Counted from the stretch's first letter, positions 17,579-27,179 are shown. The stretch is 55,629 nucleotides of DNA from AB-137-C09 sp964458185 (GCA_964458185.1 CAYWFG010000015.1:1-55629), one strand, 5' to 3'. Notes: generated by a model from the letters alone, not told the origin. A program made the numbers and translations.

Positions 17579-18793
17579 TTAATGATCCTTGTTTAATAGA
17601 TTCATGACAGTATTCATATCTTTATCACCACGACCCGATAGGTTGATCATAACGATTTGATCGGGGCTCATGGTTGCTGCCAAACGCATACCCGCAGCCA
17701 AGGCGTGGCTGGATTCTAAAGCAGGGATAATGCCTTCTCGCCGTGTTAATGCTTGAAATGCAGCCATTGCCTGATCGTCGCTTGCCGTGCTTAACTCAAG
17801 TTCACCTGCTTCATGCATGGCAGCCAACTCAGGGCCGACTCCTGGGTAATCTAATCCTGCTGAAATGCTGTGAGTACCTTGAATTTGCCCTTCGTCGTTT
17901 TCTAACAAATAGGTTAAGTTACCGTGTAAAATACCTGCTCTTCCTGCGGCTAATGATGCGGCATGCTGCCCTGTTTCTAGCCCGTAACCTGCCGCCTCAA
18001 CGGCAACCAAGCGTACGCCAGTATCGCGAAATGGATGCAATAAGCCCATGGCGTTAGAGCCACCACCGACACAAGCTACTGCCACATCAGGCAATCTCCC
18101 TGCTTGAGCAATACATTGTGCTTTGGCTTCTTGACCGATTACGGTATGAAATTGCCGCACCATCAACGGGTAAGGGTGAGGCCCTGCAACTGTACCAATA
18201 ATATAAAAGGTTGAGGTACAACTGGCGACCCAATCACGCATGGCTTCGTTAAGGGCATCTTTTAAGGTGGCAGTGCCACAGTCAACAGGAATAACATTAG
18301 CCCCCAATAATTGCATGCGAAACACATTAGGGGCTTGTCGCGCCATATCTTCGCGTCCCATGTAGACATCACAATCCATGCCAAACATGGCAGCCACCGT
18401 TGCAGTAGCAACCCCATGTTGACCTGCACCTGTTTCGGCAATCACACGTTTTTTACCCATGCGTTTGGCAAGCAAGCCTTGACCAATGGTGTTGTTGATT
18501 TTATGCGCACCTGTATGGGTTAAGTCTTCACGCTTCAACCAAATTTGCGCGCCACCATTTTCTGCTGATAAGCGTTTGGCATGGTACAAAGGGGTAGCAC
18601 GACCGACATAATGCTGCAATAAATCAAATCGCTCTTGATGAAAATCAGGGTCTTCCCAAGCCGTAAAAAAGGCATCTTGGAGTGCTTGTAAGGGTTCCAT
18701 TAATGTTTCAGCAGCAAACTTACCGCCAAAACGACCAAAGTGACCACCAGCATCGGGCATGTGGGTGATCATTAAATCATAGCATTCTTTCAT
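17579..18793 (-). CDS. trpB: Tryptophan synthase beta subunit
   Basis: PLP enzyme joining indole and serine to make tryptophan. 404 residues. Motifs are DAGGHFGRFGGKF, LKREDLTHTGAHKINN with the PLP-binding Lys, AETGAGQHGVATA, the phosphate-binding VACVGGGSNAMG, and ALESSHALA near the end. ATG 18793 has AAGG at suitable spacing; a second ATG at 18772 (MITHMPDAGG) is possible and closer to the family's usual length. Sits between trpF and trpA in the standard order. Confidence 0.97.
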   Translation of the reverse strand: MKECYDLMITHMPDAGGHFGRFGGKFAAETLMEPLQALQDAFFTAWEDPDFHQERFDLLQHYVGRATPLYHAKRLSAENGGAQIWLKREDLTHTGAHKINNTIGQGLLAKRMGKKRVIAETGAGQHGVATATVAAMFGMDCDVYMGREDMARQAPNVFRMQLLGANVIPVDCGTATLKDALNEAMRDWVASCTSTFYIIGTVAGPHPYPLMVRQFHTVIGQEAKAQCIAQAGRLPDVAVACVGGGSNAMGLLHPFRDTGVRLVAVEAAGYGLETGQHAASLAAGRAGILHGNLTYLLENDEGQIQGTHSISAGLDYPGVGPELAAMHEAGELELSTASDDQAMAAFQALTRREGIIPALESSHALAAGMRLAATMSPDQIVMINLSGRGDKDMNTVMNLLNKDH

Positions 18794-18802
18794 GGGGTAA
18801 CC

Positions 18803-19450
18803 TTAATTCGCAGCGGGGTGTGCATTGACACTGTTGATAAAACATTGCATTTTTTTGTGGTCTTTAATGCCTGCTGAAAGCTCTACGCCTGAAGAGACAT
18901 CAACAGCAAACCATGGTCGAATGGTCATGGCAGCAATAATATTTTCATTATTCAGTCCGCCAGCTAACAATAAAGGGTGATCATGCGAAAGGTCTTGTAG
19001 CAAAGACCAGTCAAAGGATGTTCCTGTACCGCCATACACACCAGCAGGCGCTTTGGCATCAAGCAATACAGTGCATGGGTAATGCTGCACCCTAGTGATA
19101 TCATGGCAGTCTCGTATGGCAACAGCTTTGACCACACGACGTGATTGAGCCAAACAAAATTCAGGCGATTCATCACCATGCAATTGAATAACACCCAGCG
19201 AACACGTCATTAAAATATCATCAATGTATTGTTGGGTTGGGTTAACAAATAAGCCAACAGCAGAAACAAATGGCGGCAACTCACGGATAATATAGGCCGC
19301 TTTTTGTGGTGATATATAGCGGGGAGATTTTTCATAAAAAACAAACCCCAACGCATCCACCCCCATGCGGGCTGCATCAATGGCATCATCTAGCGAAGTG
19401 ATGCCGCAAATTTTTATCCGCACGCGGGATGAAGGGTAAATAACTTGCAT
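18803..19450 (-). CDS. trpF: Phosphoribosylanthranilate isomerase
   Basis: Third step of tryptophan synthesis, a TIM barrel of 215 residues. Motifs are RIKICGITSLDDAIDAARMGVDALGFVFYEKSPR (split over the first two strands, with the catalytic Cys), VGLFVNPT, GVIQLHGDESPEFC, LLDAKAPAGVYGGTG with the catalytic Asp, LLAGGLNNENI and VDVSSGVE. The start ATG leaves eight residues before the usual RIKICG core. First of trpFBA; no trp leader peptide or attenuator was found in the 54 bases upstream, so expression probably comes from further upstream. Confidence 0.96.
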   Translation of the reverse strand: MQVIYPSSRVRIKICGITSLDDAIDAARMGVDALGFVFYEKSPRYISPQKAAYIIRELPPFVSAVGLFVNPTQQYIDDILMTCSLGVIQLHGDESPEFCLAQSRRVVKAVAIRDCHDITRVQHYPCTVLLDAKAPAGVYGGTGTSFDWSLLQDLSHDHPLLLAGGLNNENIIAAMTIRPWFAVDVSSGVELSAGIKDHKKMQCFINSVNAHPAAN

Positions 19451-19504
19451 CGCAGAAGTTTAACAGAATGACATAAAAATTAAATGCCTGACTATAACTG
19501 TGTA

Positions 19505-20221
19505 TTAACGAAGATCAGTGACTGTAGCGAGAAAGTTTTGCTTGTCTCCATTATCTAGCGTCAGTTCGATAGACATTTCCTCACCCAGTATTAACTTCCG
19601 CTTTAGCCCCATAAGCATAATGTGTTGTTGCCCTACACTCAAACGAATGGTTGTATGGGCAGCAATACTGAGTTGTTTCATGTCAACCATGTGCATCATG
19701 CCGTTGTTTTTATTCATGCCATGCATCATGGCAGTCTTGGCAATGGCACTATTGATGCCGATAATGGTGATGGCTTCATCCTTAGCATTGTAGATATTCA
19801 CATAAACCGCTGCGCTGTTGCTTACAGGTGGGGGCAAACGAAGTATGGCATCGCTAAATTTTAATGATGCTGTTGCCTTACTGGGCAAGACCTGTGTTTG
19901 ATATGGTACTAATTGACCATTAGCATCCAAATAGGCTGGCGTGTAGTGGTTCTTTTGAGTCGTTGGTTGCTGTTGGGTGCTTTGCCAAGCAATAAAAGCA
20001 CAGGCAGTTGCCACCATAATGGATGCCGCGATAAACACCCCCCCAGGGCGCATTGAAGTACCGTTCGTCGGAGTAATATCAATCACTCCTTCATCTTGTT
20101 GCTGGCGATATTGACGACCGCGCCACCAAAGACGCAGGATCATGGTGGCGCGGTGTGCGGCAAACATGAGTAAAGCAGGACCAAAAAAGAACAATAAGGT
20201 TAGCAACAACATCCGAATCAT
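19505..20221 (-). CDS. Membrane-anchored PCu(A)C copper chaperone-like protein
   Basis: 238 residues. The C-terminal half (about 115-233) is a PCu(A)C domain with the exact copper motif spacing: His167, ten residues, Met178, twenty-one residues, His200-x-Met202. Usually such proteins are secreted, about 150 residues long, and deliver Cu(I) to the CuA site of cytochrome c oxidase. Here the N terminus carries two hydrophobic segments (about 1-22 and 61-79) flanking a basic loop (RLWWRGRQYRQQQ), so the copper domain should be tethered to the periplasmic face of the inner membrane. The first segment resembles short membrane proteins of unknown function. The DUF1841 stop overlaps its start by 4 bases. 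Confidence 0.85.
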   Translation of the reverse strand: MIRMLLLTLLFFFGPALLMFAAHRATMILRLWWRGRQYRQQQDEGVIDITPTNGTSMRPGGVFIAASIMVATACAFIAWQSTQQQPTTQKNHYTPAYLDANGQLVPYQTQVLPSKATASLKFSDAILRLPPPVSNSAAVYVNIYNAKDEAITIIGINSAIAKTAMMHGMNKNNGMMHMVDMKQLSIAAHTTIRLSVGQQHIMLMGLKRKLILGEEMSIELTLDNGDKQNFLATVTDLR

Positions 20222-20670
20222 GAGTGAATGAGCGCATTTATTCGTTGGATATATGCCTCCGTGTTAGGTTCATTATGCCCTTGTTCCGCATCAAACATAA
20301 TACCGCCCAAAATTTCTACAACTGCATGAACCGCTGCATGACGATCTATTTTTTTTTGTTTTAATGCGTGTGTTAACCATGCGGTTATCTCCATGGGTTG
20401 ATTCAATGCCAGTTGTTCTTCTATCGCCAAATGTAATGACAGATGAAGGTAAGGATTGCCTGCACCTGGGTTAATAGCTTGATCTAAAAATGTTTCTTCA
20501 TCATTAAATAAATAATGGTATTCAGGGTGCAGATAAATAACTTGTACAATGCGTCTTTGTAGCGGGTCTAGTGGTAGGCTTTGTTGAGCGCGCAACCATG
20601 CAGCCCATAAAATTTGACGGTGCGCTCTTAATTGTGAGCGATCTGGTGTTGCATTTGTTGTTGATGACAT
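20218..20670 (-). CDS. DUF1841 family protein
   Basis: 150 residues matching DUF1841, proteobacterial proteins of unknown function. Typical features are an N-terminal LRAHRQILWAAWLRAQQSLPLDPLQRRIVQVI helical segment, HPEYH, and NPYLHLSLHLAIEEQLALNQP. It is predicted soluble and mainly helical. The start lies 3 bases after the ispH stop, and the stop overlaps the copper-protein gene, so it is transcribed between them. No catalytic motif is visible. Confidence 0.85.
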   Translation of the reverse strand: MSSTTNATPDRSQLRAHRQILWAAWLRAQQSLPLDPLQRRIVQVIYLHPEYHYLFNDEETFLDQAINPGAGNPYLHLSLHLAIEEQLALNQPMEITAWLTHALKQKKIDRHAAVHAVVEILGGIMFDAEQGHNEPNTEAYIQRINALIHS

Positions 20671-20673
20671 GGG

Positions 20674-21618
20674 TTATTTTTTTTCCATCAATTCAATAGG
20701 CAAACGAAAGACCACGTCTTCTTCTATACTGCTGGATATTTCAATCTCTGATGCACCTAAGGCTTGTAAATGTGTGACCACTTCTTTGACCAATGTTTCA
20801 GGTGCAGATGCACCTGCTGTAACTCCAACGCAAGAAACACCTTCTAACCATGTGGGTTGAATCTCTGATGCCTCATCAATCAGCCACGATGCAGCACCAC
20901 CACGCTTTGCTGTTTCACATAAACGCTGACTGTTAGATGAATTTTGTGAACCTATCACCAATACAATATCACATTGTTTTGCCAATTGTTTCACTGCCAT
21001 TTGACGGTTGCTGGTCGCATAACAAATATCTTCACGCCGTGGGGTTTGAATGTCTGGAAAGCGTTGCCGTAAGGCTGTAACAACTGCCATCGTATCATCA
21101 ATACTCAACGTTGTCTGGGTAACATAGGCTAATTCTTGTTCATTTTTTACCTGAAGGGCTTGTACATCATCAACAGTAGAGACCAACAATACCACGCCTG
21201 CTTTGGCTTGCCCCATCGTGCCTTCTACTTCGGGGTGTCCTGCATGACCAATAAGAATAATTTGTCGTCCTTGTTTGGCATGGCGAATCAGTTCTAAATG
21301 AACTTTTGTTACCAGTGGGCAGGTGGCATCAATAATATGCAAGCCACGAGAGAGTGCCGTTTCACGAACCTTACGACTTACGCCATGTGCTGAAAAAATT
21401 AATAATGAATCATCGGGGGCATCATGCACTTCATCGATAAACTGCGCACCTTTTTTTCGTAACGATACCACCACATGACGATTATGAACAATCTCATGGC
21501 GAACAAACACAGGCGCGCCAAACATGGCTAATGCACGTTCAACAATTTCAATAGCGCGATCTACGCCTGCACAAAAACCACGTGGCTGAGCCAGAAATAT
21601 TTTCAATATTAACCCCAT
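20674..21618 (-). CDS. ispH: 4-hydroxy-3-methylbut-2-enyl diphosphate reductase
   Basis: [4Fe-4S] enzyme making IPP and DMAPP in the last step of the MEP isoprenoid pathway. Conserved Cys residues appear in PRGFCAGV, in IDATCPLV and in ICYATSNRQ. Also present are VFVRHEIVHNRHVV, IFSAHGVS, the catalytic Glu in HPEVEGTMGQ and QNSSNSQRL. An upstream ATG at 21645 lies inside the fimV terminator and is rejected. ATG 21618 gives MGLILKIFLAQPRG; a TTG at 21606 preceded by GGGG would give the family-typical short start and is the main alternative. Confidence 0.95.
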   Translation of the reverse strand: MGLILKIFLAQPRGFCAGVDRAIEIVERALAMFGAPVFVRHEIVHNRHVVVSLRKKGAQFIDEVHDAPDDSLLIFSAHGVSRKVRETALSRGLHIIDATCPLVTKVHLELIRHAKQGRQIILIGHAGHPEVEGTMGQAKAGVVLLVSTVDDVQALQVKNEQELAYVTQTTLSIDDTMAVVTALRQRFPDIQTPRREDICYATSNRQMAVKQLAKQCDIVLVIGSQNSSNSQRLCETAKRGGAASWLIDEASEIQPTWLEGVSCVGVTAGASAPETLVKEVVTHLQALGASEIEISSSIEEDVVFRLPIELMEKK

Positions 21619-21623
21619 ACAAG

Positions 21624-21661
21624 AATAAAAAAGCCAGCTTTCCACAAGGAAAACTGGCTTT
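21624..21661 (-). terminator. Rho-independent terminator of fimV
   Basis: Minus-strand hairpin with an 8-bp outer stem AAAGCCAG / CTGGCTTT (plus coordinates 21630-21637 and 21654-21661). An inner TTTCC/GGAAA pairing extends it, with a 4-base loop and a T-rich tail. It lies 26 bases after the fimV stop and before the ispH start. It separates the leuB-asd-fimV group from the ispH-trp group. Confidence 0.88.
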
Positions 21662-21687
21662 CAAACAACATTACGTCATATCAGGAA

Positions 21688-24600
21688 TTACCTTTTAGGC
21701 GCATCATTAAGTCCAGTGATTTCTTCAAGCTCGCCTAATAAGTTAGTTAAATCAGGATCAGTATCATCCAATGCTGATCTTGTTTGCAACGATACATCTA
21801 AATCGCCTGTCGATAATGATAAATCTAGGCCATCGTTATCATCATCATCCATTTCAATGCTGATTTCACTGGTGTCCATGTCATCAACCAACATCGACAT
21901 GGTACTTAATGTTTTGGTCAGTTCGTCATCACCATCGTCACTTGGTGTTTCCATGGACTGCAAGGCAGGAGTAATATCATCAACCATTAAACTCATGCTA
22001 TCCAATGATTCGGCAATATCCAAGCCATCCAGATCTATAGCAGGCGATTGTTGTTCTGCTTCCATGGTTACTGTGCTAATAAAGTCCAAGTTTTCAAAAT
22101 CAGAGTCACCCGATGTTTCAGTGCTACCACTAAAGTCCGTAATAATAGTTTCATCACTGGACACATCATTGCTTGCATCATCGATCTCTGTTGGCAGATC
22201 ATCAAAATCCATATCCAACATAGCAAGATCGTCACCGAGGTCAATTTCAGAGTCACCAAGGTCAAGTCCATTCGCATCATTGGTTGATGCATCAGTGCTA
22301 TCACCATCATCATCAAACGAGAAGTCATCCATATCAAAATCAAAGTCTAAACCATCATCAGCAGTTGATGTGTTTTTATCAGTACTTGATGTTTCGATTT
22401 CATTGAGATCAGAAGTTCCTGTTAAATCCATCTCTCCCAAGTCAAAATCTAAATCATCTGTTGCTGCAATTGATTCTTGGGCTGTAGCCTGATCAGCGCC
22501 AACAGATGATAAATCAATATCGCCAAGATCAAAATCAAGATCACCAGAGACATCAGGTGAGGTTTCTGCTGAAGCCATCGCGGCATCAGTACCGACAGAA
22601 GAAAGATCAATATCACCAAGATCAAAATCAAGATCACCTTGATCTTGTTTTAATTGTCCCATATCAACTTCAGCGGTTGATTCCATGTCTGGCAGGGCAA
22701 TATTGCTTTCTTCAACAGCCGTTTTTATTTCTGTTTTATCATCCATTTCAAGTGTTTTTGCTGTGGCAATAGCACCTTGAACATCAGATGCATTGATGCC
22801 TAATTCAGTCACTTCAGCTTCAAAGCTGGTTAGAGATTCTCCTGTTAATGCGCCACGGGCATGACCGATTGCCTCATCAACACCTTGTTTTTCGCCTTTC
22901 GCATGACGAATTTGCAACATTTTAACATGGGCTTGAGGATCAGCTTCATTAAGCTTCATTGCTAATTGTACTTGTTCTTCCGCTTCGTCTTCCATGCCAT
23001 AACGAAGGTAAACATCAGCCTCAGTCAAATAATCAACATCAGGTGAGGGTGCTTCATCTTTTTCAACAAAAGCATCAAACTCGGACGTATCTTCATCGGT
23101 TAAGGGAGGTACTTGCTCAGAGGGTAGGTCGCCTTTATTTCGTGTTCCACCAATTGTTGATGAAAAATCATCGTCTTCTTCTCGGCTTGATTTTCTATCT
23201 TTTGCAGCATCAGCCACAGCCAATAAATCAGCAGCTTCCATTTCAGAAGCATCAAATTCATCAAGACCATCAGAGGATTGATCATTACCAGTCATTGCCG
23301 CTGTTGCAACAGTCCCAGCAGCAACAGCGGTAGCAGCCGCCGCTGCTTTGCCGTCACCACTTCGTTTGCGAAGTACAAGAAAAACAATAGCAACAATGAG
23401 TAGAATTAGAATAATCACTGCACCGATAACCCACATCAAAGGAAAGCCAAACACTAAGCTAGGTTCGCCCGTATCTTCCTCACCAGCATCAGTTTCTACT
23501 GCAACGTCCTCTTGCACAGGCGCTTCTTTGGCAGTTTCGGCTTTAGCGGCGGTTTCTTGCACCTTTTCTTCAGGTTTTTCCATGTTTTTTTCAACGGTTG
23601 GTTTGACTACAGCAGGGGCAATAACGGCAGCCGCTTTTGCTTCTTTGGCCACGGGTTTTTCCGTTGTTACGCTTGTAGGCGTATGGCTAGACTCTTTTTT
23701 CAACGAATCTAATTGGGCTTGTAAGCGTACAAGTTGCAACTCAAGCTTCTTATTTCGTGCTTCTAGCGCCGCTTGTTCTGCACTGGCAACCGTTTTTTGT
23801 TTGCCTTCTAGTTCTGCTAGCTTACTCTTGAGGTTTTTATTCTCCAGCATCAATGCCGTATTAGCGGCAGCATCGGCGTTGCTCGATGATTGTTCTTTTG
23901 CAGATAATTTGTTGCTTACAGGACTTGCCGTGCTTTTTTTCGCTTCAGCGACAGGTTTGGCAACACTGGTTTTTTTATTTTCCTTACTCACCTTGATCGG
24001 TTTTGCCGCAGCCCCGCCTGCTGTTTTACCCAAACGAACATGAGGGCGATAACGGTTGCGTTGTGCTTTTGCAATATCAGCGTATTTTGGTTTTTGAACC
24101 AGCTTCTTCCACTGGACGTTTTGTGAAACCAACATTCGACTGGCATCTCGGGGAGAGTATTTGCGCACTTCATCAGCACTTGGTATGTCTAAAAACACAC
24201 CTGCCTTGATGAGGTTGATGTTAGCTTCACCAAATTTCGCTTTGTTTTTTTCAAACAATGCAATCATGACTTGAGCATTGGTAAAGGTGTCGTCAATACG
24301 TAACCGTTGAGCAACGGTAGTAATGGTATCACCGCGAACAATAGGACCATAGGTGGAAGTGCGAGACCAACCTTTAGCACGAGGTGTATTAGCCTTTAAA
24401 CGGGTTGACTTCATGGCTGCACTGTTAGCATTCATGACGGGTACTGCTTTTTTATTGCTTGCCGCAGGCGCAGGTATTAAGGTGTAAGGATCGCTTGCGC
24501 CTGAAGGGGCATTCATCATGGTTGGTGTAGGCGTTGAATGTTTAACGCGCGAAACATCAGCCACCCGAAGGGCTGTGTTTTTGGTTGGGAGTTCTAAAAA

Positions 24601-24981
24601 CACCACATATTTTTTAAAGTGTGTCGCATGACCATAACGAACTTTTAGTACTAAGTTAAAGAATGGCGTTTCAATATTACTGTTGGAGTTAATTTCAATG
24701 CGGCTGCCGCGTTTGTCTGTTTTTAGCCATGTTTTGATTTGTTTAAGTACGGGATCACGGTATACTTCAAGTACGCGATAATCCTCGGCACCTGCAATGT
24801 TGACCGAAACATTGGATACAACTTCATCATTTTCAAGCAGCAGTGGCACTTCGCCATAAAATGGTTCACTCAGGTGACTTGCTACTTCAATTTTACCCAC
24901 AGAAACCGCCAATGCGGTACCTGTAAAAATAATTAAAAATACTGTAATTGCATAAAAACTAAACAAGAATTTACGTATCAT
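21688..24981 (-). CDS. fimV: FimV/HubP-family polar hub protein
   Basis: Large inner-membrane protein (1097 residues) that organises the cell pole and supports type IV pili and type II secretion. It has a signal peptide (1-25), an N-terminal periplasmic domain opening VSVGKIEVASHLSEPFYGEVPL as in FimV, and a LysM-like peptidoglycan-binding region (about 210-272: GDTITTVAQRLRID). A coiled coil (about 375-425) and a Pro/Ala/Glu linker follow. One transmembrane helix lies near 515-540. The cytoplasmic half is very acidic, with a TPR-like segment (about 655-720) and repeated DLDFDLGDIDLSS units. The end LLGELEEITGLND differs from the TPR-like FimV C-terminal domain I expect. The order leuB-asd-fimV matches gamma- and zetaproteobacteria. 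RBS GGGAGG. Confidence 0.93.
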   Translation of the reverse strand: MIRKFLFSFYAITVFLIIFTGTALAVSVGKIEVASHLSEPFYGEVPLLLENDEVVSNVSVNIAGAEDYRVLEVYRDPVLKQIKTWLKTDKRGSRIEINSNSNIETPFFNLVLKVRYGHATHFKKYVVFLELPTKNTALRVADVSRVKHSTPTPTMMNAPSGASDPYTLIPAPAASNKKAVPVMNANSAAMKSTRLKANTPRAKGWSRTSTYGPIVRGDTITTVAQRLRIDDTFTNAQVMIALFEKNKAKFGEANINLIKAGVFLDIPSADEVRKYSPRDASRMLVSQNVQWKKLVQKPKYADIAKAQRNRYRPHVRLGKTAGGAAAKPIKVSKENKKTSVAKPVAEAKKSTASPVSNKLSAKEQSSSNADAAANTALMLENKNLKSKLAELEGKQKTVASAEQAALEARNKKLELQLVRLQAQLDSLKKESSHTPTSVTTEKPVAKEAKAAAVIAPAVVKPTVEKNMEKPEEKVQETAAKAETAKEAPVQEDVAVETDAGEEDTGEPSLVFGFPLMWVIGAVIILILLIVAIVFLVLRKRSGDGKAAAAATAVAAGTVATAAMTGNDQSSDGLDEFDASEMEAADLLAVADAAKDRKSSREEDDDFSSTIGGTRNKGDLPSEQVPPLTDEDTSEFDAFVEKDEAPSPDVDYLTEADVYLRYGMEDEAEEQVQLAMKLNEADPQAHVKMLQIRHAKGEKQGVDEAIGHARGALTGESLTSFEAEVTELGINASDVQGAIATAKTLEMDDKTEIKTAVEESNIALPDMESTAEVDMGQLKQDQGDLDFDLGDIDLSSVGTDAAMASAETSPDVSGDLDFDLGDIDLSSVGADQATAQESIAATDDLDFDLGEMDLTGTSDLNEIETSSTDKNTSTADDGLDFDFDMDDFSFDDDGDSTDASTNDANGLDLGDSEIDLGDDLAMLDMDFDDLPTEIDDASNDVSSDETIITDFSGSTETSGDSDFENLDFISTVTMEAEQQSPAIDLDGLDIAESLDSMSLMVDDITPALQSMETPSDDGDDELTKTLSTMSMLVDDMDTSEISIEMDDDDNDGLDLSLSTGDLDVSLQTRSALDDTDPDLTNLLGELEEITGLNDAPKR
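22425..22637 (-). repeat. In-gene tandem repeat of fimV (about 90-93 bases per unit)
   Basis: Two near-identical units (around 22512-22547 and 22602-22637) and a diverged third (around 22425-22460) encode DLDFDLGDIDLSSVG-type acidic motifs. The nucleotide match (AAGATCAAAATCAAGATCACC in part) exceeds that needed for the protein alone. This suggests recent duplication and possible length variation between strains. Confidence 0.75.
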
Positions 24982-25027
24982 GCCATGCCTCCCATCGGCT
25001 AATGCCCGTGTGTTATCACAGGCCAGT

Positions 25028-26065
25028 TTACGACCTTGAAATCAAAAACTCTGCTATCTGCACAGCATTTAGAGCTGCGCCTTTACGTATATTATCAGCC
25101 ACCACCCATAAGTGCAAGGAATTCTTGAAAGAATTATCATTTCGGATGCGCCCAACCCAGACAGGATCAGTCCCCGTAGCCTCTGATGGCAAAGGATAAT
25201 CTTCACCTGAAGGATCATCAACCACGCATATACCCGCAGCATCAGCAAGGATGTTTCTAGCGGCATCTGCGTCCATGGGGGCGGCAAAGGTAACATTGAT
25301 TGATTCTGAGTGTCCATAAAAAACTGGCACGCGCACTGTCGTAGCAGTAACAGCAATGTCAGCGGCTAGAATTTTACGGGTTTCATCAATCATTTTCTGC
25401 TCTTCTTTGGTGTAACCATTATCAAGAAAAACATCAATATGAGGAATGATATTAAATGCAATACGGGCAGGAAATACGTTGCACTCGTATTCTTGCCCCA
25501 CCAAAAGATTGCGTGTTTGATCGGCTAATTCCGTCATGGCTTCACGCCCAGCACCTGATACTGCTTGGTAGGTAGAAACCACCACCCGCTTGATCGGCAC
25601 GGCATCATGAAGCGGCTTTAAGGCAACAACCATTTGAATGGTGGAGCAATTGGGATTGGCAATAATGCGATTAATGCGTGCTATTTCAAGAGCTTCAGGG
25701 TTGACTTCAGGTACCACCAGCGCCACATCATCGTGCATGCGCCAAGCACTGGAGTTATCAATAACATAGCAGCCAGCCTCAGCAAAACGCGGGGCGTATG
25801 TCAGCGATGTATCGCTACCTGCTGAAAACAAGGCTATATCAACACCTGTAGGATCAAAAGTAGCGAGGTCTTGCACCACATAATCTTGCCCTGAAAATGT
25901 AACCGTAGCACCCGCACTGCGGCTGGAGGCCAAGGGTACAATGGTAGCGACAGGGAACTTGCGTTCCGCCAATATCTCTAACATTACTTCACCAACAGCA
26001 CCTGTTGCACCAACCACAGCAACGCAATAGCCCTGTTCTTTTTTGGCTAAAAAAGCATCCGTCAT
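25028..26065 (-). CDS. asd: Aspartate-semialdehyde dehydrogenase
   Basis: NADPH-dependent reduction of aspartyl phosphate, at the branch to Lys/diaminopimelate, Met and Thr. 345 residues. It has the nucleotide-binding VAVVGATGAVGEVMLEIL, substrate-binding SSRSAG, catalytic Cys in ANPNCSTIQ, and the Gln motif YQAVSGAGREAMTEL followed by RVPVFYGHSESIN, which contains the active-site His region. ATG 26065 is chosen because it overlaps the leuB stop (ATGA). A longer frame starting at 26119 adds a Cys-rich stretch inside leuB and is rejected. Confidence 0.96.
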   Translation of the reverse strand: MTDAFLAKKEQGYCVAVVGATGAVGEVMLEILAERKFPVATIVPLASSRSAGATVTFSGQDYVVQDLATFDPTGVDIALFSAGSDTSLTYAPRFAEAGCYVIDNSSAWRMHDDVALVVPEVNPEALEIARINRIIANPNCSTIQMVVALKPLHDAVPIKRVVVSTYQAVSGAGREAMTELADQTRNLLVGQEYECNVFPARIAFNIIPHIDVFLDNGYTKEEQKMIDETRKILAADIAVTATTVRVPVFYGHSESINVTFAAPMDADAARNILADAAGICVVDDPSGEDYPLPSEATGTDPVWVGRIRNDNSFKNSLHLWVVADNIRKGAALNAVQIAEFLISRS

Positions 26066-27153
26066 GATGAAGTAGCCTGACGCAATACTGCGCAAACAGC
26101 ATCGCCCATGGCAGAGCATGATACAGCGGCGTTAGCATTATCGGTCAAGTCAGCCGTGCGCATGCCATTATCCAGCACTTGTTCCACAGCAGTCTCAATC
26201 CGTACGGCAAGGTCTTCACGAGCCAGCGAGAAGCGTAGCATCATTGCCACAGAAAGAATCGTTGCCAAAGGATTCGCCTTGTTTTGCCCCGCAATATCAG
26301 GCGCTGAACCATGAATGGGTTCGTACATGGCAAATGTTTCGCCAATGGACGCTGACGGCAGCATACCGATAGAGCCTGTCAACATGGATGCTTCATCAGA
26401 GAGAATATCGCCAAACAAGTTGGTGGTGACAATGACATCAAATTGCTTAGGCGCACGGATTAATTGCATCGCAGCATTATCAACATACATGTGAGATAAT
26501 GTAATATCGGTGTATTCGCGGGCATGCAAGTCAATCACCACCGAACGCCAAAACTCCGTTGCTTCCAGCACATTGGCTTTATCAATACTGCACACGCGCC
26601 CATCACGTAGCCGTGCAGCCTCAAAAGCTTTGCGTGCAATACGCTCAATTTGTGACGTGGTATATTCTAAGGTATTAAATCCACGTTGTTGACCATCGGG
26701 GAGATCCTCTATGCCACGCGGTTGACCAAAATAAATGCCCGACACCAACTCTCGCACCACCAAAATATCAACACCTTCAATAATTTCAGGCTTTAAGGTG
26801 GAGGCCTGTAATAATTGTTTATGCACTTTGGCGGGACGATAATTAGCAAATAAGTCAAGATCTTGACGAATAGCCAACAAGCCCGCTTCAGGGCGCAGAG
26901 GTTTATCTAAAGATTCCCACTTTGACCCGCCAACAGCACCGAGCAATACTGCATCAGAGGCATGCACCAGTGTTTTTGTTTCTGTGGGGTAAGGGCTTCC
27001 GTGCTGGTCGTACGCTGCACCACCAATAACACCATGTTGCCATGCAATATCAAAATTAAAGTCCTCTTTTAATACTTGCAACACCTTAACGGCCTCGGTA
27101 ACAATTTCAGTACCGATTCCGTCACCTGGCAAGATAGCTATATTAAGTGGCAT
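26062..27153 (-). CDS. leuB: 3-isopropylmalate dehydrogenase
   Basis: NAD- and Mg-dependent oxidative decarboxylation in leucine synthesis. 363 residues. Motifs are NIAILPGDGIGTEIV, VLLGAVGGSKW, the Arg-rich substrate site LRPEAGLLAIRQDLDLFANYRP, VRELVSGIYFGQPRG, and YVDNAAMQLIRAPKQFDVIVTTNLFGDILSDE with the metal-binding Asp residues. GSAPDIAGQNKANP is the NAD-specific region. It overlaps asd by 4 bases and follows glyA by 26 bases. leuC and leuD are not in the window. Confidence 0.97.
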   Translation of the reverse strand: MPLNIAILPGDGIGTEIVTEAVKVLQVLKEDFNFDIAWQHGVIGGAAYDQHGSPYPTETKTLVHASDAVLLGAVGGSKWESLDKPLRPEAGLLAIRQDLDLFANYRPAKVHKQLLQASTLKPEIIEGVDILVVRELVSGIYFGQPRGIEDLPDGQQRGFNTLEYTTSQIERIARKAFEAARLRDGRVCSIDKANVLEATEFWRSVVIDLHAREYTDITLSHMYVDNAAMQLIRAPKQFDVIVTTNLFGDILSDEASMLTGSIGMLPSASIGETFAMYEPIHGSAPDIAGQNKANPLATILSVAMMLRFSLAREDLAVRIETAVEQVLDNGMRTADLTDNANAAVSCSAMGDAVCAVLRQATSS

Positions 27154-27179
27154 GGTTAAGCTCCTCTGAAGGCTTGTGT

